Below, piece by piece: positions 18,398 to 27,738 of a stretch of 64,000 nt of DNA. The notes beneath the pieces are model-generated. The model did no database searches and had not been told where the DNA came from. It saw only the letters and a list, made by a program, of their open reading frames with translations. The DNA is taken from positions 1,054,001 to 1,118,000 of the forward strand of contig NZ_AZUP01000001.1 of the NCBI RefSeq assembly GCF_000527135.1, written 5' to 3'. The position numbers and the translations under genes are program-made. Numbering within the stretch: the first letter of the stretch is position 1; each line of letters begins with the position of its first letter. The DNA comes from Methyloversatilis discipulorum (GTDB lineage: Bacteria > Pseudomonadota > Gammaproteobacteria > Burkholderiales > Rhodocyclaceae).

Positions 18398-19612
18398 ATG
18401 GACAAGAAAGCATTCCTCAAGGCCGGCCATACGCCCACGCTGTTCGCCGCCTTTCTCTACTTCGATCTCGCCTTCATGGTGTGGGTGCTGCTCGGCCCGC
18501 TGGGCGTGCAGATCGCCCAGGACCTGCAGCTCACGCACGCGCAGAAGGGTTTCATGGTTGCCGTGCCGGTACTGGCCGGCGCGCTGCTGCGCATGCTGAT
18601 GGGTGTGCTGGTCGATCACCTGCAGCCGAAGAAGGCGGGTGCCATCGGTCAGGTCATCGTCATCGCGGCGCTGTTCGTCGCCTGGCAGTTCGGCATCCAC
18701 AGCTATGAACAGGCGCTGCTGCTCGGCTGCTTCCTCGGCTTCGCCGGTGCCGCCTTCGCCGTCGCGCTGCCGCTGGCCTCGCGCTGGTACCCGCCGGAAC
18801 ACCAGGGCACGGCGCTGGGCATCGCCGGCGCCGGCAACTCCGGCACCGCACTCGCCGCGCTGTTTGCACCGGGTCTGGCCGCGGCCTTCGGCTGGGTCAA
18901 CGTATTCGGCCTGGCGCTGATTCCGCTGGTGGCCGTCTTCATCTTCTACCTGCTGGTGGCGAAAGACGCGCCCGAATGCCCGCCGCCGAAGACGCTGGCC
19001 GAATACCTGAAGGTGCTGAAGGACCGCGATGCCTGGTGGTTCATGTTCTTCTACAGCGTCACCTTCGGCGGCTTCGTCGGTCTTGCATCGTCGCTCACCA
19101 TCTACTTCAACACCCAGTTCGGGCTGGACGCGAAGATGGCCGGCTATTTCACCGCTGCCTGCGTGTTCGCCGGTTCACTGGTGCGGCCGATCGGCGGCAA
19201 TCTGGCTGACCGCATCGGCGGCATCCGCACGCTGAGTATGATGTACGTGATCGCCGCTGCCTTCCTGTTCGGCGTGAGCTTCGGCCTGCCGCAGGCGTGG
19301 ATGGCGGTGGTTGTATTCGTTGGTGCAATGCTGGCGCTGGGCATGGGCAACGGCGCAGTGTTCCAGCTGGTGCCGCAGCGCTTCCGTCGCGAGATCGGCG
19401 TAATGACCGGTCTGGTCGGCATGGCCGGTGGCATCGGCGGCTTCTACCTCGCGTCCTCGCTCGGCTATTCGCGCGAAGTCACCGGCAGCTACCAGACCGG
19501 TTTCGTCGTGTTCGCGCTGCTGGCGGTCGCCGCACTGATCGGCCTGACCCGTGTCAAGACGCGCTGGCGTACCACCTGGGGTGCGGCGCACCTGACATCG
19601 GCCCGCATCTGA
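18398..19612 (+). CDS. narK: nitrate/nitrite transporter, MFS NarK/NasA family
   Basis: 404 residues with about 12 membrane segments. The nitrate signature appears in both halves: GFAGAAFAVALPLASRWYPPEHQGTALGIAGAGNSGTALAALFAP and GNGAVFQLVPQRFRREIGVMTGLVGMAGGIGGF. It imports nitrate for assimilation. A good ribosome site, GGGGAGG, lies 9 bp before the ATG. It sits between the nitrite reductase and the kinase/nitrate reductase genes, so assimilatory use is more likely than respiratory. Confidence 0.93.
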   Translation: MDKKAFLKAGHTPTLFAAFLYFDLAFMVWVLLGPLGVQIAQDLQLTHAQKGFMVAVPVLAGALLRMLMGVLVDHLQPKKAGAIGQVIVIAALFVAWQFGIHSYEQALLLGCFLGFAGAAFAVALPLASRWYPPEHQGTALGIAGAGNSGTALAALFAPGLAAAFGWVNVFGLALIPLVAVFIFYLLVAKDAPECPPPKTLAEYLKVLKDRDAWWFMFFYSVTFGGFVGLASSLTIYFNTQFGLDAKMAGYFTAACVFAGSLVRPIGGNLADRIGGIRTLSMMYVIAAAFLFGVSFGLPQAWMAVVVFVGAMLALGMGNGAVFQLVPQRFRREIGVMTGLVGMAGGIGGFYLASSLGYSREVTGSYQTGFVVFALLAVAALIGLTRVKTRWRTTWGAAHLTSARI

Positions 19613-19625
19613 GCCGGGCGGCATC

Positions 19626-21299
19626 ATGACGCTCGCAGTGTCCATCGGCCAGTGCTCGGTCACCGGGCCGCGCCCGCGCAACGAGGACTTCGTCGGTGCG
19701 GTGACGCCGGTTGGCGAGACGCTGGACGCCAAGGGCGTACTGCTGGCGGTGGCCGATGGTGTCGGCGGCCACGCCAAGGGACGCGAAGCGGCCGAGTTCA
19801 CGGTGCGCGGTCTGCTCAACGACTACTACGCGACACCGGACACCTGGCGCATCGCACAGGCGATCGACCAGGTGCTCGGCGCACTGAACCGCTGGCTGGT
19901 CGCCCACGCCGCGCGCACCCGCGAATCGGCGGGCATGGCCACCACGCTGTCGGCACTGGTGCTGCGCGGCACCCGCTGGCACCTCGCCCACGTCGGCGAT
20001 TCGCGCATCTACCTCTATCGCGACGGCTGCCTGACGCAGCTGACCGAGGACCACACCTGGGCCCACCCGGAACTGTCCAACGTGCTGCATCGTGCGGTCG
20101 GTCTCGACGCCCGTCTCGCAGTCGATCACGCCGACGGCGAACTGGAGGTCGGCGACATTTTCGTGCTGATGAGCGACGGCGTCTGGAACACGCTGCACGA
20201 CGACGGCATTGCCGCCCTGCTGGCGCGTGGCGGCGATGCCGAGTCGCTGGCATCGACGCTGGTGCTGCAGGCCGAAGCGCGCGGCGCCAGCGACAACTGC
20301 ACCGCACTGGTCGCGCGGGTCGACGCGCTGCCGCAGGCGGCGCTGCGCGACCGGCTGGCCGAAGCAGCCGGTCTGTCGCTGCCACCCCGGCTGGCCATCG
20401 GCGAGGAACTGGACGGCCTGCGCGTCGAAGCCGTGCTGCACGAGTCGCGCGTCACCCTGCTCTACCGCGTCACGGACCTGGCCAGCGGCGAAGCGCGCGT
20501 GCTGAAGACGCTGCGCGAGGACGCCGATCCGGATGCCATCGCCGCGCTGGTGCACGAGGAATGGCTGGCGCGCCGCGTGGTGTCGCCGCAGTTCCCGCAG
20601 GTGATCGGACACCCGCGCAGCCGCCTCTACTACCTGATGAGCTGGCACGACGGCGCCAGCCTGCGTGCGCGCCTCGATGCCGGTCACCACTTCAGCACCG
20701 AACAGGTGGTCAAGCTGGGCTGCAGCGTGCTGCGCGCACTCGGCACGCTGCACCGTCTGGGCATCGTCCATCGCGACATCAAGCCGGACAACCTGCACCT
20801 GGACAGCCAGGGCACGCTGCGCGTGCTCGATCTGGGCGTGGCGGCGTCCGACGGCGAGGACTTCAAGGAGATCAACAACCCGGGCACGCCCAGCTATATG
20901 GCGCCGGAACTCTTCTCCGGACAGACGGCCAGCGAATCGAGCGACCTGTTCGCGCTCGGCGTCACCCTCTACCAGCTGCTGACCCGCCACTACCCGTGGG
21001 GCGAGATCGAACCCTTCCAGCGCCCGCGTTTCGGCGAGCCGGTGCCGCCCACGCGCTACCGCCCGGACGTGCCCGAGTGGCTCGAAGCGGTGCTGCTGAA
21101 AGCCATCGGCCGGGCCCCGGAAGCGCGCTTCGAAACCGCCGAGGAATTCCTGCTCGCACTCGAGCGCGGCGCCCACCGCCCGCTCGCGCTGCCGCGCCGC
21201 GCGCCGCTGGTCGAGCGCATGTCGGTACGCCTGCTGCGCGTTCTGCTGGTGGTGTCGCTGCTGTTCAACATCCTGCTGCTGTGCGCGCTGCTGCGCTGA
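19626..21299 (+). CDS. fused PP2C phosphatase / Ser-Thr protein kinase with C-terminal membrane anchor
   Basis: 557 residues. Residues about 1-235 form a PP2C phosphatase (RNEDFVG, AVADGVGGHAKG, AHVGDSRIYLYRDG, LMSDGVW, SDNCTALVARV). Residues about 260-520 form an Hanks-type kinase: lysine in RVLKTLRED (K294), catalytic loop IVHRDIKPDN (D384), DLG in place of DFG (402-404) and APE (426-428). The glycine-rich nucleotide loop is not recognisable (VLHESRVTLLYRV). A hydrophobic helix follows near residues 530-552. Similar fusions are known beside nirB/nasA in Pseudomonas and betaproteobacteria. It starts 13 bp after narK. Likely tunes nitrate uptake or reduction; the target is unknown. Confidence 0.88.
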   Translation: MTLAVSIGQCSVTGPRPRNEDFVGAVTPVGETLDAKGVLLAVADGVGGHAKGREAAEFTVRGLLNDYYATPDTWRIAQAIDQVLGALNRWLVAHAARTRESAGMATTLSALVLRGTRWHLAHVGDSRIYLYRDGCLTQLTEDHTWAHPELSNVLHRAVGLDARLAVDHADGELEVGDIFVLMSDGVWNTLHDDGIAALLARGGDAESLASTLVLQAEARGASDNCTALVARVDALPQAALRDRLAEAAGLSLPPRLAIGEELDGLRVEAVLHESRVTLLYRVTDLASGEARVLKTLREDADPDAIAALVHEEWLARRVVSPQFPQVIGHPRSRLYYLMSWHDGASLRARLDAGHHFSTEQVVKLGCSVLRALGTLHRLGIVHRDIKPDNLHLDSQGTLRVLDLGVAASDGEDFKEINNPGTPSYMAPELFSGQTASESSDLFALGVTLYQLLTRHYPWGEIEPFQRPRFGEPVPPTRYRPDVPEWLEAVLLKAIGRAPEARFETAEEFLLALERGAHRPLALPRRAPLVERMSVRLLRVLLVVSLLFNILLLCALLR

Positions 21300-21318
21300 G
21301 GGCGCGCGACTGCGGCCG

Positions 21319-21335
21319 CGCACCAGTCGCATGCA
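21319..21335. promoter_or_regulatory. weak NtrC-like dyad upstream of nasA
   Basis: CGCACC-N5-CATGCA matches 9 of 12 positions of the NtrC consensus and lies about 85 bp before the sigma-54 element at 21417. The match is weaker than the one upstream of nirB. Confidence 0.35.
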
Positions 21336-21416
21336 TTCACAGGTCATTGCGCCCCGGCGCGGAGCGCTGGCATCCCGAAGCGCTGCCGTTCGCACGCAAA
21401 TCGGCCTTGAGCGACG

Positions 21417-21433
21417 TGGCATACCCCTTGCTA
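21417..21433 (+). promoter_or_regulatory. sigma-54 (-24/-12) promoter of nasA
   Basis: TGGCATACCCCTTGCTA has both conserved blocks with GG at 21418-21419 and GC at 21430-21431, 12 bp apart. The predicted start near 21443 leaves a 5' UTR of only about 15 nt that just includes the GGAG ribosome site of nasA, so nasA and the following ybiB paralogue can be transcribed separately from the nirB unit. Confidence 0.65.
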
Positions 21434-21456
21434 AAAGTCTCGCGGAGACAAAGAAC

Positions 21457-24186
21457 ATGACCCAGAGCCAACACGAAACCCGCTCGACCTGCTGCTACTG
21501 CGGCGTCGGGTGCGGCGTGATCATCGAACACGACGGCAGCCGCATCACCGGCGTGAAGGGCGACCCGGACCACCCGGCCAATTTCGGCCGTCTGTGCACC
21601 AAGGGCGCCACGCTGCACCTGAGCGCCCGCCCGGACACGCGCGCGCTCCACCCCGAACTGCGCACCGCGCGCGACCTGCCGCGCAGCCGCACGAGCTGGG
21701 ACACCGCGCTGGCGCACGCCGCTGACCGCTTCGCCGCCATCATCGACGAGCACGGTCCGGACGCCGTCGCCTTCTATATTTCCGGCCAGCTGCTGACCGA
21801 GGACTACTACGTCTTCAACAAGCTCGCCAAGGGGCTGATCGGTACCAACAACGTCGATACCAATTCACGTCTGTGCATGAGCTCGGCGGTGTCCGCCTAC
21901 AAGCAGACGCTGGGCGCCGACGCCCCGCCCTGCAGCTACGAGGACATCGACCACACCGACTGCCTGCTGATCGCCGGCGGCAACCCGGCCTACGCTCACC
22001 CCATCGTCTATCGCCGCATCGAGGACGCGCGCCGCGCCAATCCGGCGATGAAGATGATCGTGGTCGACCCGCGTCGCACCGACACCGCCTCCGACGCCGA
22101 CCTGCACCTGCCGCTGCTGCCGGGCACCGACATCTGGCTGTACAACGCGATGCTGCACGTGCTGCTGTGGGAGGGGCACGCCGACGACGTGTTCATCGCC
22201 GCGCACACCGAAGGCTTCGCCGAACTGCGCAAGCACGTGCGCGACATCACGCCGGCAGTCGCCGCCGAGGTGTGCGGCCTGCGCGCCGAGGACATCGTCA
22301 CCGCCGCCAAGTGGTTCGGCGAATCGAAAGCGGCGATGTCGATGTGGTGCCAGGGCCTGAACCAGTCGCATCACGGCACGCACAACGGAACGGCGCTGAT
22401 CGCGCTGCACCTGGCCACCGGTCAGATCGGTCAACCCGGTGCCGGCCCCTTCTCGCTGACCGGCCAGCCCAACGCGATGGGTGGTCGCGAAGTGGGCGGC
22501 ATGGCCAACCTGCTGTCGGCCCACCGCGACATGGCCAACGCCGAACACCGCGCCGAAGTCGCCGCGCTGTGGGGTCTGCCGGACGTGCCGTCGCAGCCCG
22601 GGCTGACCGCGGTCGAACTGTTCGACGCGGTGCGCGACGGCAAGGTGAAGGCGGTGTGGATCGCCTGTACCAACCCGGCGCATTCGATGCCTGATCAAGC
22701 GCGCATCATCGAGGCGCTGCAGGCGGCCGAATTCGTCGTCGTGCAGGACGCCTACCGCGGCACTGAAAGCGCCGCCTTTGCCGACCTGCTGCTGCCGGCC
22801 ACCACCTGGGGCGAGAAGGAAGGCACGGTCACCAATTCCGAGCGCCGCATCACGCACGTCAGCGCCGCACTGCCGGCGGCCGGCGAAGCGCGCGCCGACT
22901 GGGTGATCGCACGCGACTTCGCACGCGCGCTCGGCGCCCGCCTGGGCCGCGACGCAGACGCGCTCTTCCCCTACGAAACGGTCGAACAGGTGTTTGCCGA
23001 ACACGTCGAAAGCACGCGTGGTCGCGACCTCGACATCACCGGCCTGTCCTACGCGGTGCTCGACCGCCTCGGCCCGCAGCAATGGCCCTTCCCGGCCGGC
23101 GCCGAAGGCGGTACCGCCACTCTTTACACCGACCGCCGCTTCGCCACGGCGAACGGCAAGGCACGCTTCGTCGTGCCGTCGGCCGCGACCACCGCGGAGA
23201 AGATCGATGCCCGCTACCCGCTGCACCTGAACACCGGCCGTCTGCGCGACCAGTGGCACTGCATGAGCCGCACCGGTCAGGTGGCGCGCCTGTACAGCCA
23301 CGTCGACGAACCGCGGGTCGAGGTGCACGCCGACGACCTCGCACGGCGCGGCCTGAAGGACGGCGATCTGGTGCGCATCAAGAGCCGCCGAGGCGAAATC
23401 GTGCTGCGTGCGCACGCGAGCAACGCCCAGCGACCGGGCAGCACCTTCGTCGCCATGCACTGGGGTCGCAACGCGCTGTCGAACAGCGGCGCCAATGCGC
23501 TCACTGCAGGTCGCGTCGACCCGTATTCGAAACAGCCCGAACTGAAGCACGCCGCGGTGCAGATGAGCCGCGCCGACCTGCCCTTCCAGGCGCTGCTGCT
23601 GCGCACCGAAACCAGTGACGACGCAGCACAGCAGCTCACGCTGACGCGGATGGAAGCGCTCGCCCCGCTGCTCGCCCGCTTCGCCTACGCCTCGCTGTCG
23701 ATGGCCGGACGCGACCGCCCGGCGCTGGTGCTGCGCATCGCGCACGACCAGCCGATCCCCGAAGACTGGCTGGCCGAACTCGACCGCCTGTGCGGCCTCG
23801 ACCACCCGGCCTGCCTCGCCTACCGCGACGCGCGGCGCGACATCACCAAACGCGCGCTGATCGAGGACGGGCTGCTGACCGGCATCCGCCTCACCGGCGA
23901 AACCGCGGCCGCCGCCTGGCTGCGCGAGGTGATGGTCGAACGCCAGCCGACCGCCGAACTGCGCCGCTGGCTGTTCGCACCGCTGGCGACGCCACCGGTC
24001 GCGGCGAAGAGCCGCGGCCGCATCGTCTGCAACTGCCTCGATGTTGCGGAACCTGACATCGTCGAAGCGATCGCAGGCGGAGCGGACCTCGACACGCTGC
24101 AGGCGACGCTGCGTTGCGGCACCTCCTGCGGCTCCTGCGTACCCGAACTGAAACGCATGCTCGACGCCCGACGGCAGGCGGCATGA
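21457..24186 (+). CDS. nasA: assimilatory nitrate reductase catalytic subunit
   Basis: 909 residues. Reduces nitrate to nitrite in the cytoplasm with bis-MGD molybdenum cofactor. The [4Fe-4S] ligands C12, C15, C19 and C47 follow the CxxCxxxC-x27-C pattern. Molybdopterin-binding signatures include NTNSRLCMSSAVSAYKQTLG, GGNPAYAHPIVYRRI, LNQSHHGTHNGTALIALHLATGQIGQPGAGPFSLTGQPNAMGGREVGG and the C-terminal block LNTGRLRDQWHCMSRTG. A BFD-like [2Fe-2S] domain closes the protein (IVCNCLDV and CGTSCGSCVPELKRML). The start at 21457 has GGAG upstream; the longer frame overlaps the promoter. Confidence 0.97.
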   Translation: MTQSQHETRSTCCYCGVGCGVIIEHDGSRITGVKGDPDHPANFGRLCTKGATLHLSARPDTRALHPELRTARDLPRSRTSWDTALAHAADRFAAIIDEHGPDAVAFYISGQLLTEDYYVFNKLAKGLIGTNNVDTNSRLCMSSAVSAYKQTLGADAPPCSYEDIDHTDCLLIAGGNPAYAHPIVYRRIEDARRANPAMKMIVVDPRRTDTASDADLHLPLLPGTDIWLYNAMLHVLLWEGHADDVFIAAHTEGFAELRKHVRDITPAVAAEVCGLRAEDIVTAAKWFGESKAAMSMWCQGLNQSHHGTHNGTALIALHLATGQIGQPGAGPFSLTGQPNAMGGREVGGMANLLSAHRDMANAEHRAEVAALWGLPDVPSQPGLTAVELFDAVRDGKVKAVWIACTNPAHSMPDQARIIEALQAAEFVVVQDAYRGTESAAFADLLLPATTWGEKEGTVTNSERRITHVSAALPAAGEARADWVIARDFARALGARLGRDADALFPYETVEQVFAEHVESTRGRDLDITGLSYAVLDRLGPQQWPFPAGAEGGTATLYTDRRFATANGKARFVVPSAATTAEKIDARYPLHLNTGRLRDQWHCMSRTGQVARLYSHVDEPRVEVHADDLARRGLKDGDLVRIKSRRGEIVLRAHASNAQRPGSTFVAMHWGRNALSNSGANALTAGRVDPYSKQPELKHAAVQMSRADLPFQALLLRTETSDDAAQQLTLTRMEALAPLLARFAYASLSMAGRDRPALVLRIAHDQPIPEDWLAELDRLCGLDHPACLAYRDARRDITKRALIEDGLLTGIRLTGETAAAAWLREVMVERQPTAELRRWLFAPLATPPVAAKSRGRIVCNCLDVAEPDIVEAIAGGADLDTLQATLRCGTSCGSCVPELKRMLDARRQAA

Positions 24187-24219
24187 CAAGAAACTGAACC
24201 GGATGGAGCACCGTACGCG

Positions 24220-25209
24220 ATGCTGAGCCCACAGAGCCTGACCGAAATGCTGTCCGCGATCGGACGCGGCGACGACGCGCGTGACCTCGCCGAAACCGAG
24301 GCGCACGGCCTGTTCGCCGACATGCTGGACGGACGCATTCCGGCGCTCGAGCTGGGCGCCGTACTGGCCAGCCTGCGCTGGAAGCACGAGTCGGCGGACG
24401 AACTGGCCGGCTTCGCGCGCGCACTGAACGAGCGCGTGCCGACGCTCGAACTGCCGCCACACCTGCCGCGCATGGTGGTGATCCCGAGCTATGCGCGCGC
24501 CGGCCGCGCGCCCAACCTGATGCCACTGCTGGCGCTGATGCTGGCACGGCTGGACGTGCCGGTGCTGGTGCATGGCCTGAGCGGCGGCAACGCGCGCCCC
24601 GGCAGCCTCGACGTGCTGGAGCGGCTCGGCCATCTGCCGTGCAGCACGGTGACCGAGGCGTTGAACACGCTGCACGCGGGGCGCTGCGCCATCCTGCCGA
24701 CCGAAGTGCTGAATCCGTCGCTGGACAGCCTGATCCGTCTGCGCGAACGCATGGGCCACCGCAACACCGCGCACGTCGTCGCCAAGCTGCTCGATCCGGC
24801 GCCGCTGCACAGCCTGCGCGTCATCTGCGTCGCCGACGCGCAACTGCTGTCACGGCTGCACGACATGTTCCTGCGCACACCCGAGCGCGCACTGCTGATG
24901 CGCGCGCCCGACGACGACTCGTTCGCCGACCCGCTGCGCCGGCCGCGCATCGAACTGTTCGAGCGCGGCGGCGCGCGCATGCTGTTCGAAGCGGAAAGCG
25001 GCGCACTGCCGCTGACCAATCCGCTGCCGCCGGGCGAGGACATTGACGGCACCGCCGACTGCATACGGGACATGCTCGAAGGTCATCGCGCGATTCCGCA
25101 GCCCCTGCTGAACCAGCTTGCCGCCTGCCTGTTCGGCAGCGGCGCGGCGCGCGACCTGACGCACGCCAAGGCGACCGTATCGCTCGGCCTCGCCCACACC
25201 GCGCACTGA
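24220..25209 (+). CDS. YbiB/TrpD2 paralogue in the nitrate operon
   Basis: 329 residues, 33 bp after nasA on the same strand and preceded by GGATGGAG. It aligns with the ybiB product at 11989: LFADMLDGRIPALELGAVLASLRWKHESADELAGF, then IPSYARAGRAPNLMPLLALML, then MGHRNTAHVVAKLLDP. It keeps the TrpD-like fold but is clearly diverged, with a longer C-terminus. A nucleic-acid-binding role is known for the E. coli homologue. Its position suggests a link to nitrate assimilation or nasA expression, which is inference. Confidence 0.8.
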   Translation: MLSPQSLTEMLSAIGRGDDARDLAETEAHGLFADMLDGRIPALELGAVLASLRWKHESADELAGFARALNERVPTLELPPHLPRMVVIPSYARAGRAPNLMPLLALMLARLDVPVLVHGLSGGNARPGSLDVLERLGHLPCSTVTEALNTLHAGRCAILPTEVLNPSLDSLIRLRERMGHRNTAHVVAKLLDPAPLHSLRVICVADAQLLSRLHDMFLRTPERALLMRAPDDDSFADPLRRPRIELFERGGARMLFEAESGALPLTNPLPPGEDIDGTADCIRDMLEGHRAIPQPLLNQLAACLFGSGAARDLTHAKATVSLGLAHTAH

Positions 25210-25237
25210 GGCACGCCCTGCGCGGGGGCGAACGCTC

Positions 25238-26092
25238 TTACTGGCCGTTGGCCGCCATCCAGGCCAGACAGCGCTTCCAGCCGTCCGCCGCGTCACCGGC
25301 CCGGTAGCTCGGGCGGTAATCGGCGTGGAAGGCGTGCGGCGCATCGGGGTAGAGCACGATGTCCGACTTGCGCGCAGCCGCCGACGACGACTTCTTCAGT
25401 GCAGCGCGCATGGCATCCACGTCGCTGTTCGGAATGCCCTGGTCCTGACCGCCGTAGAGCCCCAGCACTGGTGCATGAATGCTGTCGACCACATCGAGCG
25501 GATGCAGCGGTGTCAGTTCGCTCGGTACCCCGTCGAGGCGTCCGTACCAGGCGACGCCTGAACGCAGCGCCGGCTGATGCGACGCGTAGAGCCAGGTCAC
25601 GCGCCCGCCCCAGCAGAAGCCGGTCGCGTGCAGGCGCTTCACGTCGCCGCCCTGCTCGCGCGCCCAGTCGACGCAGGCATCCAGGTCGGCCATCACCTGA
25701 GCGTCAGCCACCTTCGACACGACGCGCTCGATGATTTCCTGCACGCTGCCGAGCGCCGCCGGATCGCCCTGGCGGAAGAACATTTCGGGCGCGACGGCCA
25801 GATAGCCTTCGTGCGCGAAGCGACGGCAGACGTCGCGGATGTGCTCATGCACACCGAAGATTTCCGATACCACCAGCACCACCGGCGGCTTGCCCGGCTT
25901 GTCCGGCCGGGCGCTGAACAACGGCAGCGTGCGGCCGTCGCTGGCGCGCGTCGAGGACATGCCGGTCACCAGACCGCTGTCCGGCGTCGTGATCACCTGC
26001 TGCGCGATGACCGGTTGCACCGCGATGGCAAAGCCGGCTGCGCCGGCGCCGAGCAGGAAATCACGTCGGTGGGGATTGTCGGGCTGGGTCAC
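25238..26092 (-). CDS. Tat-exported dienelactone hydrolase-family protein
   Basis: 284 residues. A twin-arginine signal is visible (HRRDFLLGAGAAGFAIAV). The alpha/beta hydrolase fold carries the dienelactone hydrolase elements: SEIFGVHEHIRDV, the cysteine nucleophile in GFCWGGR, the aspartate in LYGGQDQGIP and the histidine in PDAPHAFHADY. It would hydrolyse ester or lactone substrates in the periplasm; the actual substrate is unknown. The ring-cleavage pathway genes that usually accompany cytosolic clcD are absent. Convergent with the nas cluster. Confidence 0.87.
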   Translation of the reverse strand: MTQPDNPHRRDFLLGAGAAGFAIAVQPVIAQQVITTPDSGLVTGMSSTRASDGRTLPLFSARPDKPGKPPVVLVVSEIFGVHEHIRDVCRRFAHEGYLAVAPEMFFRQGDPAALGSVQEIIERVVSKVADAQVMADLDACVDWAREQGGDVKRLHATGFCWGGRVTWLYASHQPALRSGVAWYGRLDGVPSELTPLHPLDVVDSIHAPVLGLYGGQDQGIPNSDVDAMRAALKKSSSAAARKSDIVLYPDAPHAFHADYRPSYRAGDAADGWKRCLAWMAANGQ

Positions 26093-26138
26093 GTCGGCAC
26101 TCCTCTAGCGGTTCGGAAAGGGTTCAGACTTCGAGGGT

Positions 26139-26726
26139 TCAGCGTTCGATGAAGCGAGGTTCGGGCGCCGGCGCCTCGTGTGCGTAGGCGTCGAGCGCGC
26201 GCGCCAGTTCGACGCGTCCGGCGGCAGCAGCCTGCGGCACGTAATTGCGGAACAGCTCCGCCACGGCGGCGCGCTCCCCACCCTGGAACTTGTCGGCCAT
26301 CGGCATCAGCCGCTCGATCGCCTGCAGACCCTCTGGCCACTTTCCCTGCGCGGCCAGCGCGATCGACAGCTCGGCCAGACGTCGCGCCAGCGGCAGATCC
26401 GGCGCGCTGCCAGCGCGCTGCTCTTCCAGTGCCAGCGTCTCGCGCAGCAGTTCCTCGGCGCCTTCCCAGTTACCGAGCATGCGCTTGAGCTGAGCGTAGT
26501 TATAGATGCGCTGCGAGCGCGCCTCGGCCGGCACGTTCTTGAAATCCGGATGGACCAGCGCCTTGTAGCACAGCTCGTCGGCCAGGCCGATATTGTTGTC
26601 GGCCCGGGCGGCCAGGCATTCGCGGAACAGTCGGTCCGACGCGTTCTCCTGCGCCTGCGCGCCGCCTGCACAGGCCAGTGCGACGGCCAGCGCGAGCGCG
26701 CCACGGACGATGCGGAACTGCTTCAT
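26139..26726 (-). CDS. exported TPR-like hypothetical protein
   Basis: 195 residues from ATG 26726, which has GAGGAG upstream and a signal peptide (LALAVALACAGGAQA). The mature region is alpha-helical with TPR-like helix pairs (for example LADELCYKALVHPDF and WEGAEELLRETLALEEQRAG). No catalytic motif. It lies between the hydrolase and yaaA on the same strand. Function unknown. Confidence 0.75.
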   Translation of the reverse strand: MKQFRIVRGALALAVALACAGGAQAQENASDRLFRECLAARADNNIGLADELCYKALVHPDFKNVPAEARSQRIYNYAQLKRMLGNWEGAEELLRETLALEEQRAGSAPDLPLARRLAELSIALAAQGKWPEGLQAIERLMPMADKFQGGERAAVAELFRNYVPQAAAAGRVELARALDAYAHEAPAPEPRFIER

Positions 26727-26761
26727 GGCTTGCTTCTCCTCGGTGTAGTTATTTATGTGTC

Positions 26762-27535
26762 TCAGTCGAGACGTCTTCTGAATATCCATTCGGTGGCCGT
26801 CGACGCCGCGGCATCGAGCGCGTAGCCCTCGACCGCGAAATCGCGCAGCGCGTCGGCGTCGTCTATCCGCTTCTCCGCCGCGTAGCGTGCCATCAGGCCG
26901 CGTGCGCGTTTGGCGAAGAAACTGATCACCTTGTAGTTGCCGCCCTTCCAGTCCTGGAACACGGGCTGGATCACCTGCGCCTTCAGTACCTTGCGTCGCA
27001 CGGACTTGAAGTACTCATCGCTGGCGAGGTTGACCAGCACCGGGTGCGCATCGTTCTCGAACAGCGCATTCAGTGCCTGCGCCGGCAGATCACCCCAGAA
27101 GGCATACAGATCCTTGCCGCGCGCGTTCGGCAGCCGGGTGCCCATTTCGAGCCGATAGGGCAGCATCAGGTCGAGCGGTCGCAGCACGCCGTACAGGCCG
27201 GACAGGATGCGCACGTGCTGCTGCAGCCAGTCCAGCGCAGCGGGCGGCAGAGTCGGTGCATCGAGGCCCTCGTAGACATCACCGTTGAACGCGAGCACCG
27301 CCTGACGTCCCTGCGGCGCCGTGTAGTCGCGCGTCCAGTCGGCGTAGCGGGCGACGTTGAGCGCCGCCAGCGGGTCGGAGATCGACATCAGCGACGCGAT
27401 GTCCGCCGGGCTCTTGCGGCGCAGGATGTCTATCAGCTCGGCGGAATGGTCGAGGAAATCCGGCCGGGTGGACTTCTTCGTGACGAGCGGCGATTCGTAG
27501 TCAAGTGACTTGGCGGGCGACAGGACGATGATCAT
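26762..27535 (-). CDS. yaaA: peroxide stress protein YaaA (DUF328)
   Basis: 257 residues starting [15 protein letters not shown], the family signature. Other conserved blocks are [42 protein letters not shown] and [13 protein letters not shown]. In E. coli YaaA lowers free iron and protects DNA during peroxide stress. The long upstream frame passes through a terminator and is not part of the gene. Confidence 0.93.
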   Translation of the reverse strand: MIIVLSPAKSLDYESPLVTKKSTRPDFLDHSAELIDILRRKSPADIASLMSISDPLAALNVARYADWTRDYTAPQGRQAVLAFNGDVYEGLDAPTLPPAALDWLQQHVRILSGLYGVLRPLDLMLPYRLEMGTRLPNARGKDLYAFWGDLPAQALNALFENDAHPVLVNLASDEYFKSVRRKVLKAQVIQPVFQDWKGGNYKVISFFAKRARGLMARYAAEKRIDDADALRDFAVEGYALDAAASTATEWIFRRRLD

Positions 27536-27624
27536 GAGGCTGGCTTGGAGAGCGATGAGACGTGGTGCGCGGATGGTAACGTGAGCCGACGGCGCTGCGC
27601 AGCAGCTTGCGGGCGCACAAAAAG

Positions 27625-27659
27625 AAAACGGGAGTGTCGTCACTCGACACTCCCGTTTT
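27625..27659 (-). terminator. strong intrinsic terminator after hupB
   Basis: A perfect 15-bp inverted repeat (arms 27625-27639 and 27645-27659) with a 5-nt loop TCACT. The arms end in AAAA/TTTT, so it can act in both directions. It separates hupB from yaaA on the minus strand. Confidence 0.85.
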
Positions 27660-27738
27660 CCCTGGCCGCGCCGGCGCATGCACCACCGTCACGCCATCCG
27701 CAGGCCCGATACGCAGGCCTGCGAAACGAATCCGTTGC

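Noticed and set aside
21865..24843. 992-codon open frame on the minus strand
   Set aside because: Antisense to nasA and the ybiB paralogue; composition typical of a shadow frame.
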